The notes beneath the pieces were generated by a model, which was given only the letters and a program-made list of their open reading frames with translations, made no database searches and was not told where the DNA came from. Below, piece after piece: positions 36,175 through 45,054 of a DNA stretch of 64,000 nucleotides. Position numbers and translations under genes: made by a program. Each line of letters begins with the position of its first letter. Within the stretch, counting starts at the first letter, position 1. Where the stretch lies: positions 1-64,000 of the IMG/VR virus record IMGVR_UViG_3300022752_002410. One strand, given 5' to 3'. The stretch comes from a virus.

Positions 36175-36688
36175 TATATTAAGGGAAAATATGCCAGAAT
36201 TTGATTTTGAGAATCCTGTTATGGATCCAAAACTTCTAGAAAAACAAATGGTAGAACTAATGGTTAGACAGGGTGGTATTGGTCTAAGCGGTAATCAAGT
36301 CGGTATAAGAGCTAGAGTGATTACTATTTTTCCTAGAGATTTAAGCCTGCAAATGGGACCATTTGCTATGTTTAATCCAACTCTACAAGCAGCCAGTGAC
36401 AAACAAATAGAGGCAATAGAAGGTTGTTTAAGTTTTCCTAAAATGCTTATTCCAGTTAAAAGACCGGAAACAATCATGACAGAATATCTTGACAGTGACG
36501 GCAATAATTGTGTAATATCACTAACAGGCATAGATGCTAAATGTTTTTTACATGAATTAGATCATCTAGATGGTATATGTTTTATAGATCGTGTAAGCAG
36601 ATTAAAACAAGATTTAGCAATGAAAAAATGGAATAAAATAAGGAAACAATATGGTAGAGCCCAGCGAAAGTCTGAAAGCAGTATTTGA
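36149..36688 (+). CDS. def: Peptide deformylase
   Basis: This 179-residue protein has all three deformylase motifs: GIGLSGNQ (43-50), EGCLS with Cys93 and HELDH (135-139). It removes the formyl group from new proteins, with Fe or Zn bound by Cys and two His. Phage versions occur in many marine myoviruses. Confidence 0.92.
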   Translation: MQLITFPNDILRENMPEFDFENPVMDPKLLEKQMVELMVRQGGIGLSGNQVGIRARVITIFPRDLSLQMGPFAMFNPTLQAASDKQIEAIEGCLSFPKMLIPVKRPETIMTEYLDSDGNNCVISLTGIDAKCFLHELDHLDGICFIDRVSRLKQDLAMKKWNKIRKQYGRAQRKSESSI

Positions 36689-38915
36689 ACGTGCTATTGA
36701 ATTAGCCAAAAGTTATAAACATGAATATCTAACTATTGAGCATTTATTGTTCACCATGCTTAATGATGAACATTTTGTTAATAGTGTACAGGGGTATGGA
36801 GCAGATGTAAACTATATTAAATCCAATTTAGAACACTACTTAAAAAATAAATTAGATGATATTATTAAAGAGGATGTAGCTAAACCAAAAAAGACTATGG
36901 CCGTTGAACGTGTGCTAAATCGTGCATTTACACAGGCCTTATTTAATGGTCGTCAAACTATGGAACTTAGTGATGTATTCCTTAGTATCATGAGTGAAAA
37001 GCGTAGTTATGCTAGTTATTATATTCAGCAAGCTGGTGTAGATAAGAACAAATTTGCAGACTATCTTAACAGTGAAATTCAAAGTGAAGAGGAGGAAGTC
37101 ACTGATCATCAAGTAGATCGTGCTATAAAAGCATTTACTACTAATTTAAATGAAGCAGTTAAAAGGAATAAAATAGACCCTGTAATTGGCCGTGTAACTG
37201 AACTAGAAAATATTGCCTTGGCCATGGGTCGTCGTAATAAAAATAATGTAATGCTAGTAGGTGAGCCAGGTGTTGGTAAAACTGCTATTGCTGAAGGACT
37301 AGCATATAACATAGTTAAAGGACATGTTCCAGAATTCCTTAAAGACCACACAGTATATAATTTAGATATTAGTAGCCTATTAGCTGGTAGCAAATACAGA
37401 GGAGACTTTGAAGAAAGATTTAAACTTGTATTAAAAGGTCTACAAACTAAGGGCAAAACCATACTGTTTATTGACGAGGCACATATGATCAGCGGTGCTG
37501 GTAGTGCCGGTAACAGTGCCAACGATCTTGCTAATATGATGAAGCCAGCACTGAGCAAGGGCAATATCAAAGTAGTTGCTAGCACAACTTGGGAAGAATA
37601 TCGTAAATATTTTGAAAAAGATCGTGCTCTTATGCGTAGGTTCCAACGTATTACTATTGATGAACCTAGTTATGAAAATACTATACAAATACTTAAAGGC
37701 GTTAAAAAATATTACGAACAATTCCATAAAGTTAAAATTACAGAAGAAGCAATTCAAGCAGCAGTCAAACTCAGTGTAAAATACCAAACAGATAAAAAAC
37801 TACCTGATAAAGCAATTGATCTTATTGATTGTGCCTGTAGTCGTTTCAATCTTAAATTAGATCAAGAAAGAACAATTGGTGAACATGAAATACAATTTGA
37901 ACTAAGTCAAGCTATTCAAATGCCTGAGGAACAGATTGCTGAAACTGAGAGTAATAACTTGGCCAATCTTGAAACACAAATTAATGGAGAAGTATTTGGT
38001 CAAAATGAAGCAGTTACAGAACTAGTGGATAAGATACTTGTTGCCCGTGCTGGTCTTAAACCTGAGAACAAGCCTATCGGATCATTTGTTTTTATGGGAC
38101 CGACTGGCTGTGGTAAAACAGAAACAGCTAAGACATTGGCCAAACATCTTGGTGTCAAACTCATACGCTTTGATATGAGTGAATATCAAGAAAAACACAG
38201 CGTAAGTAAACTGATTGGTAGTCCACCAGGATATGTTGGCTTTGAAGAAAATGCTGGACTTTTAATTACCCAACTACAGGAAAATCCATATTGTGTACTG
38301 CTATTTGACGAAGTTGAAAAATCACATCCAGATGTCAGTACAATCCTACTACAGATGATGGACAATGGCTTTGTAACAGGCAGCAATGGTAAGAAAGCAG
38401 ATTGCCGTAATATCATCCTTATTCTCACTACCAATGCCGGTGCTCAAAATGCTGAGAAGAATCAGATTGGTTTTGGCAAACAGGAAAAGGATTATGATGA
38501 TAAGGATCTTAAGAAATTCTTTGCTCCTGAGTTTAGAAATAGGTTAGATGCTATTATTACATTTGGCAAACTTACAAAAGAAACTATGTATAAAATTGTT
38601 ATTAAGTTTATTGACGAGCTTAAACAACAAGTATCAGAAAAGGGCATTCGCATTAAAATTAACGATGCTGCTATAAATCATTTGATTGAAAAAGGATTTG
38701 ATAGTAAAATGGGTGCCCGTCCATTACAGCGTGTGATTGATAAAGAGATCAAACGCCCATTAAGTCGTATGATGTTATTTGGTGAACTTAAGGATGGAGG
38801 TAGTTTGGTTATTGGATTAGATGGTAGCCAAATTACATTGACTAAACGCACAAGACAAAGTAAAGTAGTTGAAGATGAACCACTTGAAACTATTACCAAC
38901 GAAGAAAACCAATAA
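36651..38915 (+). CDS. ClpA-like AAA+ unfoldase
   Basis: This 754-residue protein has the ClpA layout: Clp N-domain (1-140), AAA-1 with Walker A GEPGVGKT (204-211), AAA-2 with GPTGCGKT (483-490), PPGYVGF pore loop and a C-terminal D2 domain. It lacks the long ClpB middle domain. IGF at 606-608 sits where ClpA has its IGL ClpP-docking tripeptide, so it may direct host ClpP. No ClpP gene is seen. It overlaps the deformylase gene by 38 bases. Confidence 0.9.
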   Translation: MVEPSESLKAVFERAIELAKSYKHEYLTIEHLLFTMLNDEHFVNSVQGYGADVNYIKSNLEHYLKNKLDDIIKEDVAKPKKTMAVERVLNRAFTQALFNGRQTMELSDVFLSIMSEKRSYASYYIQQAGVDKNKFADYLNSEIQSEEEEVTDHQVDRAIKAFTTNLNEAVKRNKIDPVIGRVTELENIALAMGRRNKNNVMLVGEPGVGKTAIAEGLAYNIVKGHVPEFLKDHTVYNLDISSLLAGSKYRGDFEERFKLVLKGLQTKGKTILFIDEAHMISGAGSAGNSANDLANMMKPALSKGNIKVVASTTWEEYRKYFEKDRALMRRFQRITIDEPSYENTIQILKGVKKYYEQFHKVKITEEAIQAAVKLSVKYQTDKKLPDKAIDLIDCACSRFNLKLDQERTIGEHEIQFELSQAIQMPEEQIAETESNNLANLETQINGEVFGQNEAVTELVDKILVARAGLKPENKPIGSFVFMGPTGCGKTETAKTLAKHLGVKLIRFDMSEYQEKHSVSKLIGSPPGYVGFEENAGLLITQLQENPYCVLLFDEVEKSHPDVSTILLQMMDNGFVTGSNGKKADCRNIILILTTNAGAQNAEKNQIGFGKQEKDYDDKDLKKFFAPEFRNRLDAIITFGKLTKETMYKIVIKFIDELKQQVSEKGIRIKINDAAINHLIEKGFDSKMGARPLQRVIDKEIKRPLSRMMLFGELKDGGSLVIGLDGSQITLTKRTRQSKVVEDEPLETITNEENQ

Positions 38916-39522
38916 ACTGTTTTTGGACCTGTATAGGTATAAGATAGTTCTCGTATCTAAGCTTGCCACAACTTTTAGAGGTAGAGACATTGAGGACGCC
39001 GCAGAAAAAATCTCCCACTGGAGGGAAAATAAAACTTTTCCTGGTTGGGTTTATAACGGCGTTGCTAGTGACTTGGACCGTGCATACAATATAGTAAAAG
39101 CATTTCAAAAGGTCAGTGACTACAAACTTATGGTCAGTAGTCCTTTCTTAACCTTTTACACAGATAAGTTTGATGATTTCAAACAAGTAAGTAAAGAACT
39201 TTTTGGTTATGTAAAATACATTAGCATGCCTGAAGATGCCAATTCTGTGCTGGAAAAGAACAAGGTTTATCTTAAACGTGTTGATTATGACTTTAAAATC
39301 ACCCTAACACAACGTGTTCCCAATAACGAAAGTTTCTTTAAATGGTGTACAGGCAATGATAAAATACGTATGCCTAGGCGTTGTCGTGATCATATTAGAC
39401 GTGGTTGGCGTAGTGGTGACAGTTATTTCTATGTAAAAGACGCTAAAACATTAAGCATGGTACAAATGTTTTTGGGTTCAAATATACAACGAATTGATCA
39501 GGTAATAAAAGTAAAGGCATAG
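38875..39522 (+). CDS. Hypothetical basic protein
   Basis: This protein of about 215 residues has a basic C-terminus (RMPRRCRDHIRRGWRSGDSY). Start uncertain: ATG 38875 lies in the ClpA gene; TTG 38923 just after the ClpA stop is an alternative. No family recognised; nucleic-acid binding is possible from charge. Confidence 0.5.
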   Translation: MNHLKLLPTKKTNKLFLDLYRYKIVLVSKLATTFRGRDIEDAAEKISHWRENKTFPGWVYNGVASDLDRAYNIVKAFQKVSDYKLMVSSPFLTFYTDKFDDFKQVSKELFGYVKYISMPEDANSVLEKNKVYLKRVDYDFKITLTQRVPNNESFFKWCTGNDKIRMPRRCRDHIRRGWRSGDSYFYVKDAKTLSMVQMFLGSNIQRIDQVIKVKA

Positions 39523-39542
39523 AAGATAGCTATACAGTTAGT

Positions 39543-39564
39543 TGTAATATCGATAAATATTACA
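39543..39564 (+). promoter_or_regulatory. Late promoter GATAAATA inside an inverted repeat
   Basis: TGTAATAT (39543-39550) and ATATTACA (39557-39564) form an 8-bp stem with a 6-base loop. GATAAATA (39552-39559) spans loop and right arm. It lies 16 bases before ATG 39576 and starts the tagged-protein cluster. Confidence 0.6.
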
Positions 39565-39575
39565 TAGGAATCTGT

Positions 39576-40151
39576 ATGGCTAATAAAAGTATACTAGAAT
39601 ATATTGAACAAGTAGAATCCGAGGATGTAGACATACGTCCTGGAGATGGGTTCTATTTTGACCTCAATGATCAAGATGCTATAGAAACTGAAGTCCTTAT
39701 GGTAATGGAGGATGCAATCCTAGTTGAATTAGACCTTATGGGCATAGCTCTTCTAGAGGATACTGGGATCAGTTTTTTTGAAGAAATACTGCTAGATGAA
39801 ACCTCATGGCCATTTGCTGGTCTAGGTAAACATAAAACAGGCCGTGCAGGACAATTACGTAGTCCTGGACCTACAGGTTATCCTAAAGGCAAATTAGTAG
39901 GAGGTGCTGCTGAGGCACAGTATCAAGGTAAAAATGTTGAATTAGGTAAGCCAACTCAAGGTGATGTTAAAAAAAGTAAAGTTTATGTACGTAAACCAAA
40001 TGGTAAAGTAGTAAAGGTAAACTTTGGTGATAAAAAATTAAGCATCAAAAAACACATTCCTAGTAGGCGTAAGAATTTTAGAGCTAGACATAATTGTGAC
40101 AATCCTGGTCCAAAATGGAAAGCTCGTTATTGGAGTTGTAGGGCTTGGTAA
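39576..40151 (+). CDS. Candidate internal virion protein
   Basis: This 191-residue protein has a tag-like start (SILEYIEQVE, then SED), an acidic middle and a basic end, KKHIPSRRKNFRARHNCDNP then WKARYWSC, a C-terminal motif that I recall from other marine T4-like phages. AGGA before ATG. A core or packaged-protein role is inferred from the tag-like start and cluster position; its cleavage site is weaker than others. Confidence 0.55.
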   Translation: MANKSILEYIEQVESEDVDIRPGDGFYFDLNDQDAIETEVLMVMEDAILVELDLMGIALLEDTGISFFEEILLDETSWPFAGLGKHKTGRAGQLRSPGPTGYPKGKLVGGAAEAQYQGKNVELGKPTQGDVKKSKVYVRKPNGKVVKVNFGDKKLSIKKHIPSRRKNFRARHNCDNPGPKWKARYWSCRAW

Positions 40152-40152
40152 T

Positions 40153-40542
40153 ATGAAACTATATGAAATGTTTGGTAATGAAGAATTAAGCACAGAAGAA
40201 CTACTTAAGGTTAACGGTCCTAAAAAGATGATTCGTAGTCATGATAACAAATACGAATTTGACCTTGCTGAAGATCTAGTTTATTATATGCACCATAATG
40301 ATGACTTTTATCGTCGTCATTTCTTTCCTATACTAAAAACTTGTAAGGCACAGTTTGAAAGTGGAACACAGTTTAGTCATAGAATTTTTAAACCTTTAAT
40401 TAAAAAAGCCTATGAAGCATACAGACAAGAATTTCCTGTGCGTGAACTAGAAGAAAGTATAGAAGAAGATTTAACAGAAGAAATAGCACACGCCATATAC
40501 GAAACTGAACTACAAAATCTAAAGGATGGTCTTTATAAATGA
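40153..40542 (+). CDS. Hypothetical protein with tag-like N-terminus
   Basis: This 129-residue protein starts MKLYEMFGNEE at ATG 40153 (TAATATG junction with the upstream stop). The body is helical and acidic at the end. It resembles the cluster tag (hydrophobic-Y/R-E-hydrophobic-F) but lacks a clear (I/L)-x-E. Confidence 0.55.
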   Translation: MKLYEMFGNEELSTEELLKVNGPKKMIRSHDNKYEFDLAEDLVYYMHHNDDFYRRHFFPILKTCKAQFESGTQFSHRIFKPLIKKAYEAYRQEFPVRELEESIEEDLTEEIAHAIYETELQNLKDGLYK

Positions 40543-42431
40543 TGCTGCGTGAGTTGTTCTCTAAGGTACGTACTCCTTTGATGGAGGGTGGCAATATTTG
40601 GGACGATTGTGAACCATTCGATCAAAGTCAGGCTCCTCAAATTGAAGCACAGCTTGAAAGGTATCTCAGAGGCACAGGACTCAAAGTATATAGAATAGGC
40701 AGCGGAGCAACACCAACACCAGGTGTTATGAGCGGTGACTTGGATGTTATGGTAGACTTGGACACTGCTGCTCAATTTTTTAATGAAGAAGATCCTAAAA
40801 AAATACGGATAAATCTAGAAAAATATTTAAACGATAAAGGTTTAGAAACAAAACGCATAGCAGTAACAGTACACGTTAAACTACCATTTGGATCGACTTG
40901 TCATCAAGTAGACGTTAAGGTAGTTCGTAATGCTGCTAATGTACACAAATTCCATGTACATGAAATACCAAAAGGTAGCTCATATAAAGGTGTACATAAA
41001 CAAATGATCATGAACGCCTTGGCCAGTAGTCAAAACATGTTATGGAGTCCAGATGAAGGATTATATGCTCGTGATCAACAGGGTAAAAAAGCAGATTTGA
41101 TCAGCACTGACTTGGATGAAATAGCACGTTACTTAATTGGTCCTAGAGCTAATGCTCGTAGTTTAGGCAGTGTAGAAAGTATTATGGCAGCACTACCCGA
41201 TGCTGCAACAAGACAAAAAATTTATAGTTTAGCGACTAGCGGACAGAGTTGGAAAAGTGTTCCTCTAAAAGGTCCAGAACAAAAGTTTTTTGAAGCAGCA
41301 GCCCCTGCCATAGGTCGTAAGTATCAACACATAGAAGATCTAGTTTTTACTAATGGAGCTCAAGGTGGGCTACATGCTGTAGAACGTATGAGATATATGA
41401 GTAGCCAAGGTGGCAATATTGAACTTAAATGGGATGGAAGCCCTGTTGTATATTGGGGCAAACAAGACGGTGTGTTTATGATGATCCCTAAAAATGCCTG
41501 GGACTATATTAAACGTGGCAAAACAGAATTACAAAATGGCATAAGCACTATTCCTCGCAGTGCAGAAGATGTACAAAAATTTTTAATGGGTACTGGAAAA
41601 GCAGATCCTGAACAAATTGCACAGCGTCGTCAATATGCTAAACAAATATCTAGTCTTTGGCCATATTTTGAACAAGCTAGCCCAGAAGAAGGATTCCTAG
41701 AAGGCGGACTATTATTTTATCCTGGTGCAAAGCCTGATGGAACTACAGCCAAGCCAGTATTGAATAGTCAAACACAAGAGTATGAATTTACTCCTAATAT
41801 AACAACATTCCATATTGGCAAAAACAGTGACCTTGGTGACAGAATAAGAAGTGCCAAAGTTATGGTAGCTGCCACTGGCTATTATGAAAGCTTAGGCAGT
41901 AGTGATGAAGGCAGGTATCCAGATCCAGAAAGTTTAAGTACACAGGATACCATTGTTCAGGGAACAACATATGTTGAACAAGCCCCACAATTTACTGAAA
42001 ATAGTTTAGATAGTGTGCAAGAATATATAAAAGAAAATGCTAACTTAATTAATAATTTCCTAGCACCTAAACCAGGACTAAGCAAACCAGGTGACTTACT
42101 TTATAAATTTTATAATCAAAACTTAAGAATTCCTGGAATTAGACAAAAATTTGTTGATTGGGTAACAGCTAACACTAGTGCCAAACAAGCTGATATGATA
42201 CTTAAAGATCGTGCTGGTATGGACGCTGTTTTAACTGCTGTTGAACTTTTAACAAGAGCAAAACTTGAAATGATCAATAATTTAAGCAGCGGTACACACA
42301 GTGGTATTAGGCAAACCAAACCAGAAGGTTATGTTAGTGCTCACCCTGGCACACCTTTTCAAAATGACTTACCAGGACAATTTGTAAAAGCTATTGACCA
42401 AGCTAATTGGGCTCCTAGGAAAGGCGAATGA
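40539..42431 (+). CDS. Tagged nucleotidyltransferase fused to ligase-like domain
   Basis: This 630-residue protein begins MMLRELFSKVRTPLME, then GG: tag plus L-M-E site. Residues 50-130 are a Pol-beta-type nucleotidyltransferase: IGSGATPTPGVMSGDLDVMV with Asp67 and Asp69, and Asp125 in HQVDVKVV. Residues 294-302 (IELKWDGSP) match ligase motif I KxDG with Lys297; FLEGGLLFYPG (386-396) resembles motif III; PEGYVS (595-600) and FVKAI (Lys617) resemble motifs IV and V. This suggests a two-step end-processing and sealing enzyme. The ligase assignment is weaker than the nucleotidyltransferase one. Confidence 0.7.
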   Translation: MMLRELFSKVRTPLMEGGNIWDDCEPFDQSQAPQIEAQLERYLRGTGLKVYRIGSGATPTPGVMSGDLDVMVDLDTAAQFFNEEDPKKIRINLEKYLNDKGLETKRIAVTVHVKLPFGSTCHQVDVKVVRNAANVHKFHVHEIPKGSSYKGVHKQMIMNALASSQNMLWSPDEGLYARDQQGKKADLISTDLDEIARYLIGPRANARSLGSVESIMAALPDAATRQKIYSLATSGQSWKSVPLKGPEQKFFEAAAPAIGRKYQHIEDLVFTNGAQGGLHAVERMRYMSSQGGNIELKWDGSPVVYWGKQDGVFMMIPKNAWDYIKRGKTELQNGISTIPRSAEDVQKFLMGTGKADPEQIAQRRQYAKQISSLWPYFEQASPEEGFLEGGLLFYPGAKPDGTTAKPVLNSQTQEYEFTPNITTFHIGKNSDLGDRIRSAKVMVAATGYYESLGSSDEGRYPDPESLSTQDTIVQGTTYVEQAPQFTENSLDSVQEYIKENANLINNFLAPKPGLSKPGDLLYKFYNQNLRIPGIRQKFVDWVTANTSAKQADMILKDRAGMDAVLTAVELLTRAKLEMINNLSSGTHSGIRQTKPEGYVSAHPGTPFQNDLPGQFVKAIDQANWAPRKGE

Positions 42432-43783
42432 GACTAAGACAGCTATTTGAATTAGATCGAACAGGTCGAGGTAACACTGCTGTAGTAGGGTGGGGCAGAG
42501 GCATGGGACACAAAGGTCATATGATGTTAGCCAGTAGTGTACTAACTTATGCTGATAAACTTAATGGTGATCCCTACTTTGTGGTCAGTAGAACATATGG
42601 TCCTGATGATCCTTTACAACCTGAAGAAAAACTCAGCATCTATAAACGTGTGTTCCCTGATAGCAGTCATATATTTCAAACTGCTACAGATGAACTACCA
42701 GATCTAACAAGAGTACTAACTAATCTTAATCAACAAGGTTATAATAATGTCACAGTGGTAGTTGGTGCTGATCAGGTCACTGCGTTTCAATATCTTAAAC
42801 AATATAACGGTAAACCTAATAAGAAAGGTGAAGTTCCCTTTAACTTTGACAGTTTAGATGTTATTAGTCGTCAAGAGACTGGTGATCCCAGTGCTGGTGA
42901 AGAAGGCCCACGTGCTACACCAATGCGTCAAGTATTAACTGATCCAAGTAAGAGTGAAAGAGAACAATTCGCAGTTTGGCGTGATGCTATGAGCCCAGAG
43001 ATTGATGACGATACAGTTATGGATCTTATGCGTAAGGCTAAAGAACGTATGGCACAGATGGCTGCTGCTAAACCTAAAAAGAAGGCTAAAGAAATGAGAC
43101 TATATGAATTAGAACAGCCCAGCGGCACACTATATATTGTATTCAAACTAGACAACACAGGCAATGTACGTGTTGTAGGAGACTTTGGTACTCGTCCTCA
43201 AGAAGTTGTACAAAAGGCCAATACAGTAGGTATTAAGGATAAGAAGGGTGGAAAAGTTCGCCCTCTTAGAGTAAACTTCCTATTTACAGATGCAACTAGT
43301 GCTTTAGGTGAACTTGAAGATAGCTTACGTGATGTAGACTTTATTGGTGCTGAAAAGGCTCAGTTTGTATTTCCACCCAGTGTAATGCGTAGCGAACAAG
43401 GCCCAGAACTATATCAAATCAAAGACTATATAGAACAGGGTGGCGATGAACGCTATGAACTATATGTAAATAAAGAACCAGATGAACCAGATCGTAAGGC
43501 CAGTGGTGTAGATCATTTTGTAGTAGGTCCAGATGGTAAGAGACATCGTGTGGCCATACCAGGTAAGCCCAATACACAGATGGGTGGACACGCTGTGGCA
43601 CAACCAGATACGTTTAAGTACACATTATTGAAAACTGATCTACTCCCTAAACTACGCAGTATGGGATTTAAGTTTGATGGTAATCAAATCATACTTAGAG
43701 CAGATCAGAGAGACAAGTTAAAAAATATGTTAGGTACACAGTTCCAAAGCGTATTTGGACAGAAGGGTATGTTTAAGCAATGA
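42428..43783 (+). CDS. Tagged NMN-adenylyltransferase-like protein, two-part
   Basis: This 451-residue protein starts MRLRQLFELD (tag; L-F-E). Residues 17-200 are a cytidylyltransferase fold with GWGRGMGHKGHMML (His28, His31) and ATPMR in place of the ISxTxxR motif, as in NadM/NMNAT-like enzymes. At Met223 a second tag, MRLYELEQPSG, follows a Lys-rich linker, with AAGAAGG upstream of its ATG (43094), so the C-terminal 229 residues may also be made separately. Confidence 0.7.
   Translation: MRLRQLFELDRTGRGNTAVVGWGRGMGHKGHMMLASSVLTYADKLNGDPYFVVSRTYGPDDPLQPEEKLSIYKRVFPDSSHIFQTATDELPDLTRVLTNLNQQGYNNVTVVVGADQVTAFQYLKQYNGKPNKKGEVPFNFDSLDVISRQETGDPSAGEEGPRATPMRQVLTDPSKSEREQFAVWRDAMSPEIDDDTVMDLMRKAKERMAQMAAAKPKKKAKEMRLYELEQPSGTLYIVFKLDNTGNVRVVGDFGTRPQEVVQKANTVGIKDKKGGKVRPLRVNFLFTDATSALGELEDSLRDVDFIGAEKAQFVFPPSVMRSEQGPELYQIKDYIEQGGDERYELYVNKEPDEPDRKASGVDHFVVGPDGKRHRVAIPGKPNTQMGGHAVAQPDTFKYTLLKTDLLPKLRSMGFKFDGNQIILRADQRDKLKNMLGTQFQSVFGQKGMFKQ
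43094..43783 (+). CDS. Possible internal in-frame product with its own tag
   Basis: ATG 43094 lies in frame inside the 42428 gene, preceded by AAGAAGG with about seven bases spacing. The predicted 229-residue product starts MRLYELEQPSG, matching the cluster tag with L-Y-E. It would contain the C-terminal domain only (MGFKFDGNQIILRADQR near its end). Independent translation is inferred. Confidence 0.4.
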   Translation: MRLYELEQPSGTLYIVFKLDNTGNVRVVGDFGTRPQEVVQKANTVGIKDKKGGKVRPLRVNFLFTDATSALGELEDSLRDVDFIGAEKAQFVFPPSVMRSEQGPELYQIKDYIEQGGDERYELYVNKEPDEPDRKASGVDHFVVGPDGKRHRVAIPGKPNTQMGGHAVAQPDTFKYTLLKTDLLPKLRSMGFKFDGNQIILRADQRDKLKNMLGTQFQSVFGQKGMFKQ

Positions 43784-44010
43784 CACTGAGCGAACTTAAA
43801 AAGTTAGCAGGTATTAATGAGTTTAAGGGCTATGTTAAGTACGACCCAGTGAATCCTTACGGTGGCAGTAATATCAGTTTAAGTGGTAATGAGAAGGGTG
43901 AACTACAAAAGAAACATAATATTAAACCAGGTACTAAAGAATGGTTTCAACTATGGTTTAGCTTACCATATCTCACAGGTGAGAAGCCTATTGGAAAGGG
44001 TATGCGATGA
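43780..44010 (+). CDS. Small tagged protein
   Basis: This 76-residue protein starts MTLSELKKLAGINEFKG, with I-N-E as a possible cleavage site. The rest (NIKPGTKEWFQLWFSLPYLT) is compact. ATGA overlap with both neighbours. Confidence 0.6.
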   Translation: MTLSELKKLAGINEFKGYVKYDPVNPYGGSNISLSGNEKGELQKKHNIKPGTKEWFQLWFSLPYLTGEKPIGKGMR

Positions 44011-44414
44011 AAATACGTGAGATCATTAAAGAAGGAACAACTACGGGTAGCGGAACTAAAGCAAAGGGTCATATGGACCCAATGCCAAAAGAATACAAAG
44101 CCAGTATGAAAGATGCTAGTACTTTGGCCACGCTGAATCAAAGTTCAGGCAGTGCTTACATTGGCTATAGATATGGCATTGCTCTTGCTGGTGCTCCTGA
44201 CTTTCCTACTAAAATGGCGGCAGATAATTGGATTGGCGGTGATCCATTAGTAAGTACCTATACCGATGTCGAGTGGGATATGATTAAGTCCGCAGCCAAA
44301 CAGGTAGGCGCCGGCACTGTAAAAAATTGGAGTGGTAATCGTAGTAAAGAAGTTGCTGATGTAAATGTAGTAAGCCCTGTGGCCAAACCTAAAAGAAATA
44401 AGTACGGCGTATGA
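44007..44414 (+). CDS. Tagged protein, paralogue A
   Basis: This 135-residue protein starts MKIREIIKEG (tag; I-K-E). The core (YRYGIALAGAP to WDMIKSAAKQVG) and the end VVSPVAKPKRNKYGV are shared with the next gene product. The basic end could bind DNA. It is probably the product of a local duplication. Confidence 0.65.
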   Translation: MKIREIIKEGTTTGSGTKAKGHMDPMPKEYKASMKDASTLATLNQSSGSAYIGYRYGIALAGAPDFPTKMAADNWIGGDPLVSTYTDVEWDMIKSAAKQVGAGTVKNWSGNRSKEVADVNVVSPVAKPKRNKYGV

Positions 44415-44803
44415 AAATTTGCGATATTATATTAGAAAGTGATGCAGCATCTGGCAATGGCGGCAAGAACAGTCAAGGTGGCAAAATACACGACAATAGC
44501 AAACGTGCTACACCTGGATTAAAGACACTTCCTGGTACAGGTTCTCATTATTATGATATGTACAGAGTAGGCGTACATATGGCAGGCAGTCCAAATAAAC
44601 AAGATATGGATAAACGCAGTGCCATAGGTAATCAGTTTGTGACAGGGGCCTACACCAAAGCAGAAGCAGATATAATCTCTAAAAGTGCAAAGGCAATGGG
44701 TATGAAAACTCAAGACCTGACTAGTCAAGATAGTAAAGAACAAAAAGATACAAATAAAGTTAGCCCTGTGGCCAAGATCAAGCGTAATCAATACGGAATA
44801 TAA
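44411..44803 (+). CDS. Tagged protein, paralogue B
   Basis: This 130-residue protein starts MKICDIILESD (tag; I-L-E). The core (YRVGVHMAGSP to ADIISKSAKAMG) and the end KVSPVAKIKRNQYGI match the preceding protein. The two share no long DNA identity, so the duplication is old. Confidence 0.65.
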   Translation: MKICDIILESDAASGNGGKNSQGGKIHDNSKRATPGLKTLPGTGSHYYDMYRVGVHMAGSPNKQDMDKRSAIGNQFVTGAYTKAEADIISKSAKAMGMKTQDLTSQDSKEQKDTNKVSPVAKIKRNQYGI

Positions 44804-45031
44804 ATGAGACTTAGGGAACTATTTGAGACGGCTAGTGCAGGTGCTACAAGTGCAGGAAACATAGTTGCTGTGCCTAATCCTCATATAGCTATAGGTAATG
44901 TAAAACAATATGGTAAGGGCAGTAAACCCAAGCCACCTAAAGTAGTGACTCCTAAAAACCCTAATGGAACAGCTAAAAATGCTATAGATACTAATATAAG
45001 CTTATTTGGACAAACCGCACTTAAACGATAA
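44804..45031 (+). CDS. Small tagged protein
   Basis: This 75-residue protein starts MRLRELFETAS, the clearest form of the tag (L-F-E). The rest is low-complexity Gly/Pro/Lys-rich and basic, probably disordered. It begins directly after the upstream stop. Confidence 0.65.
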   Translation: MRLRELFETASAGATSAGNIVAVPNPHIAIGNVKQYGKGSKPKPPKVVTPKNPNGTAKNAIDTNISLFGQTALKR

Positions 45032-45034
45032 ATA
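45027..45034 (+). promoter_or_regulatory. Late promoter element GATAAATA
   Basis: A T4-type late element overlapping the end of the small tagged gene, 20 bases before ATG 45055, which has CGGAG upstream. Confidence 0.6.
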
Positions 45035-45054
45035 TACTAAATTCGGAGTAGAAT

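Noticed and set aside
37109-37585. A 158-residue minus-strand open frame
   Set aside because: It lies inside the well-supported ClpA-like gene, has no ribosome site and encodes a biased composition.
37440-37787. Another minus-strand open frame of 115 residues
   Set aside because: Antisense to the AAA-1 domain of the ClpA-like gene; no promoter or ribosome site.
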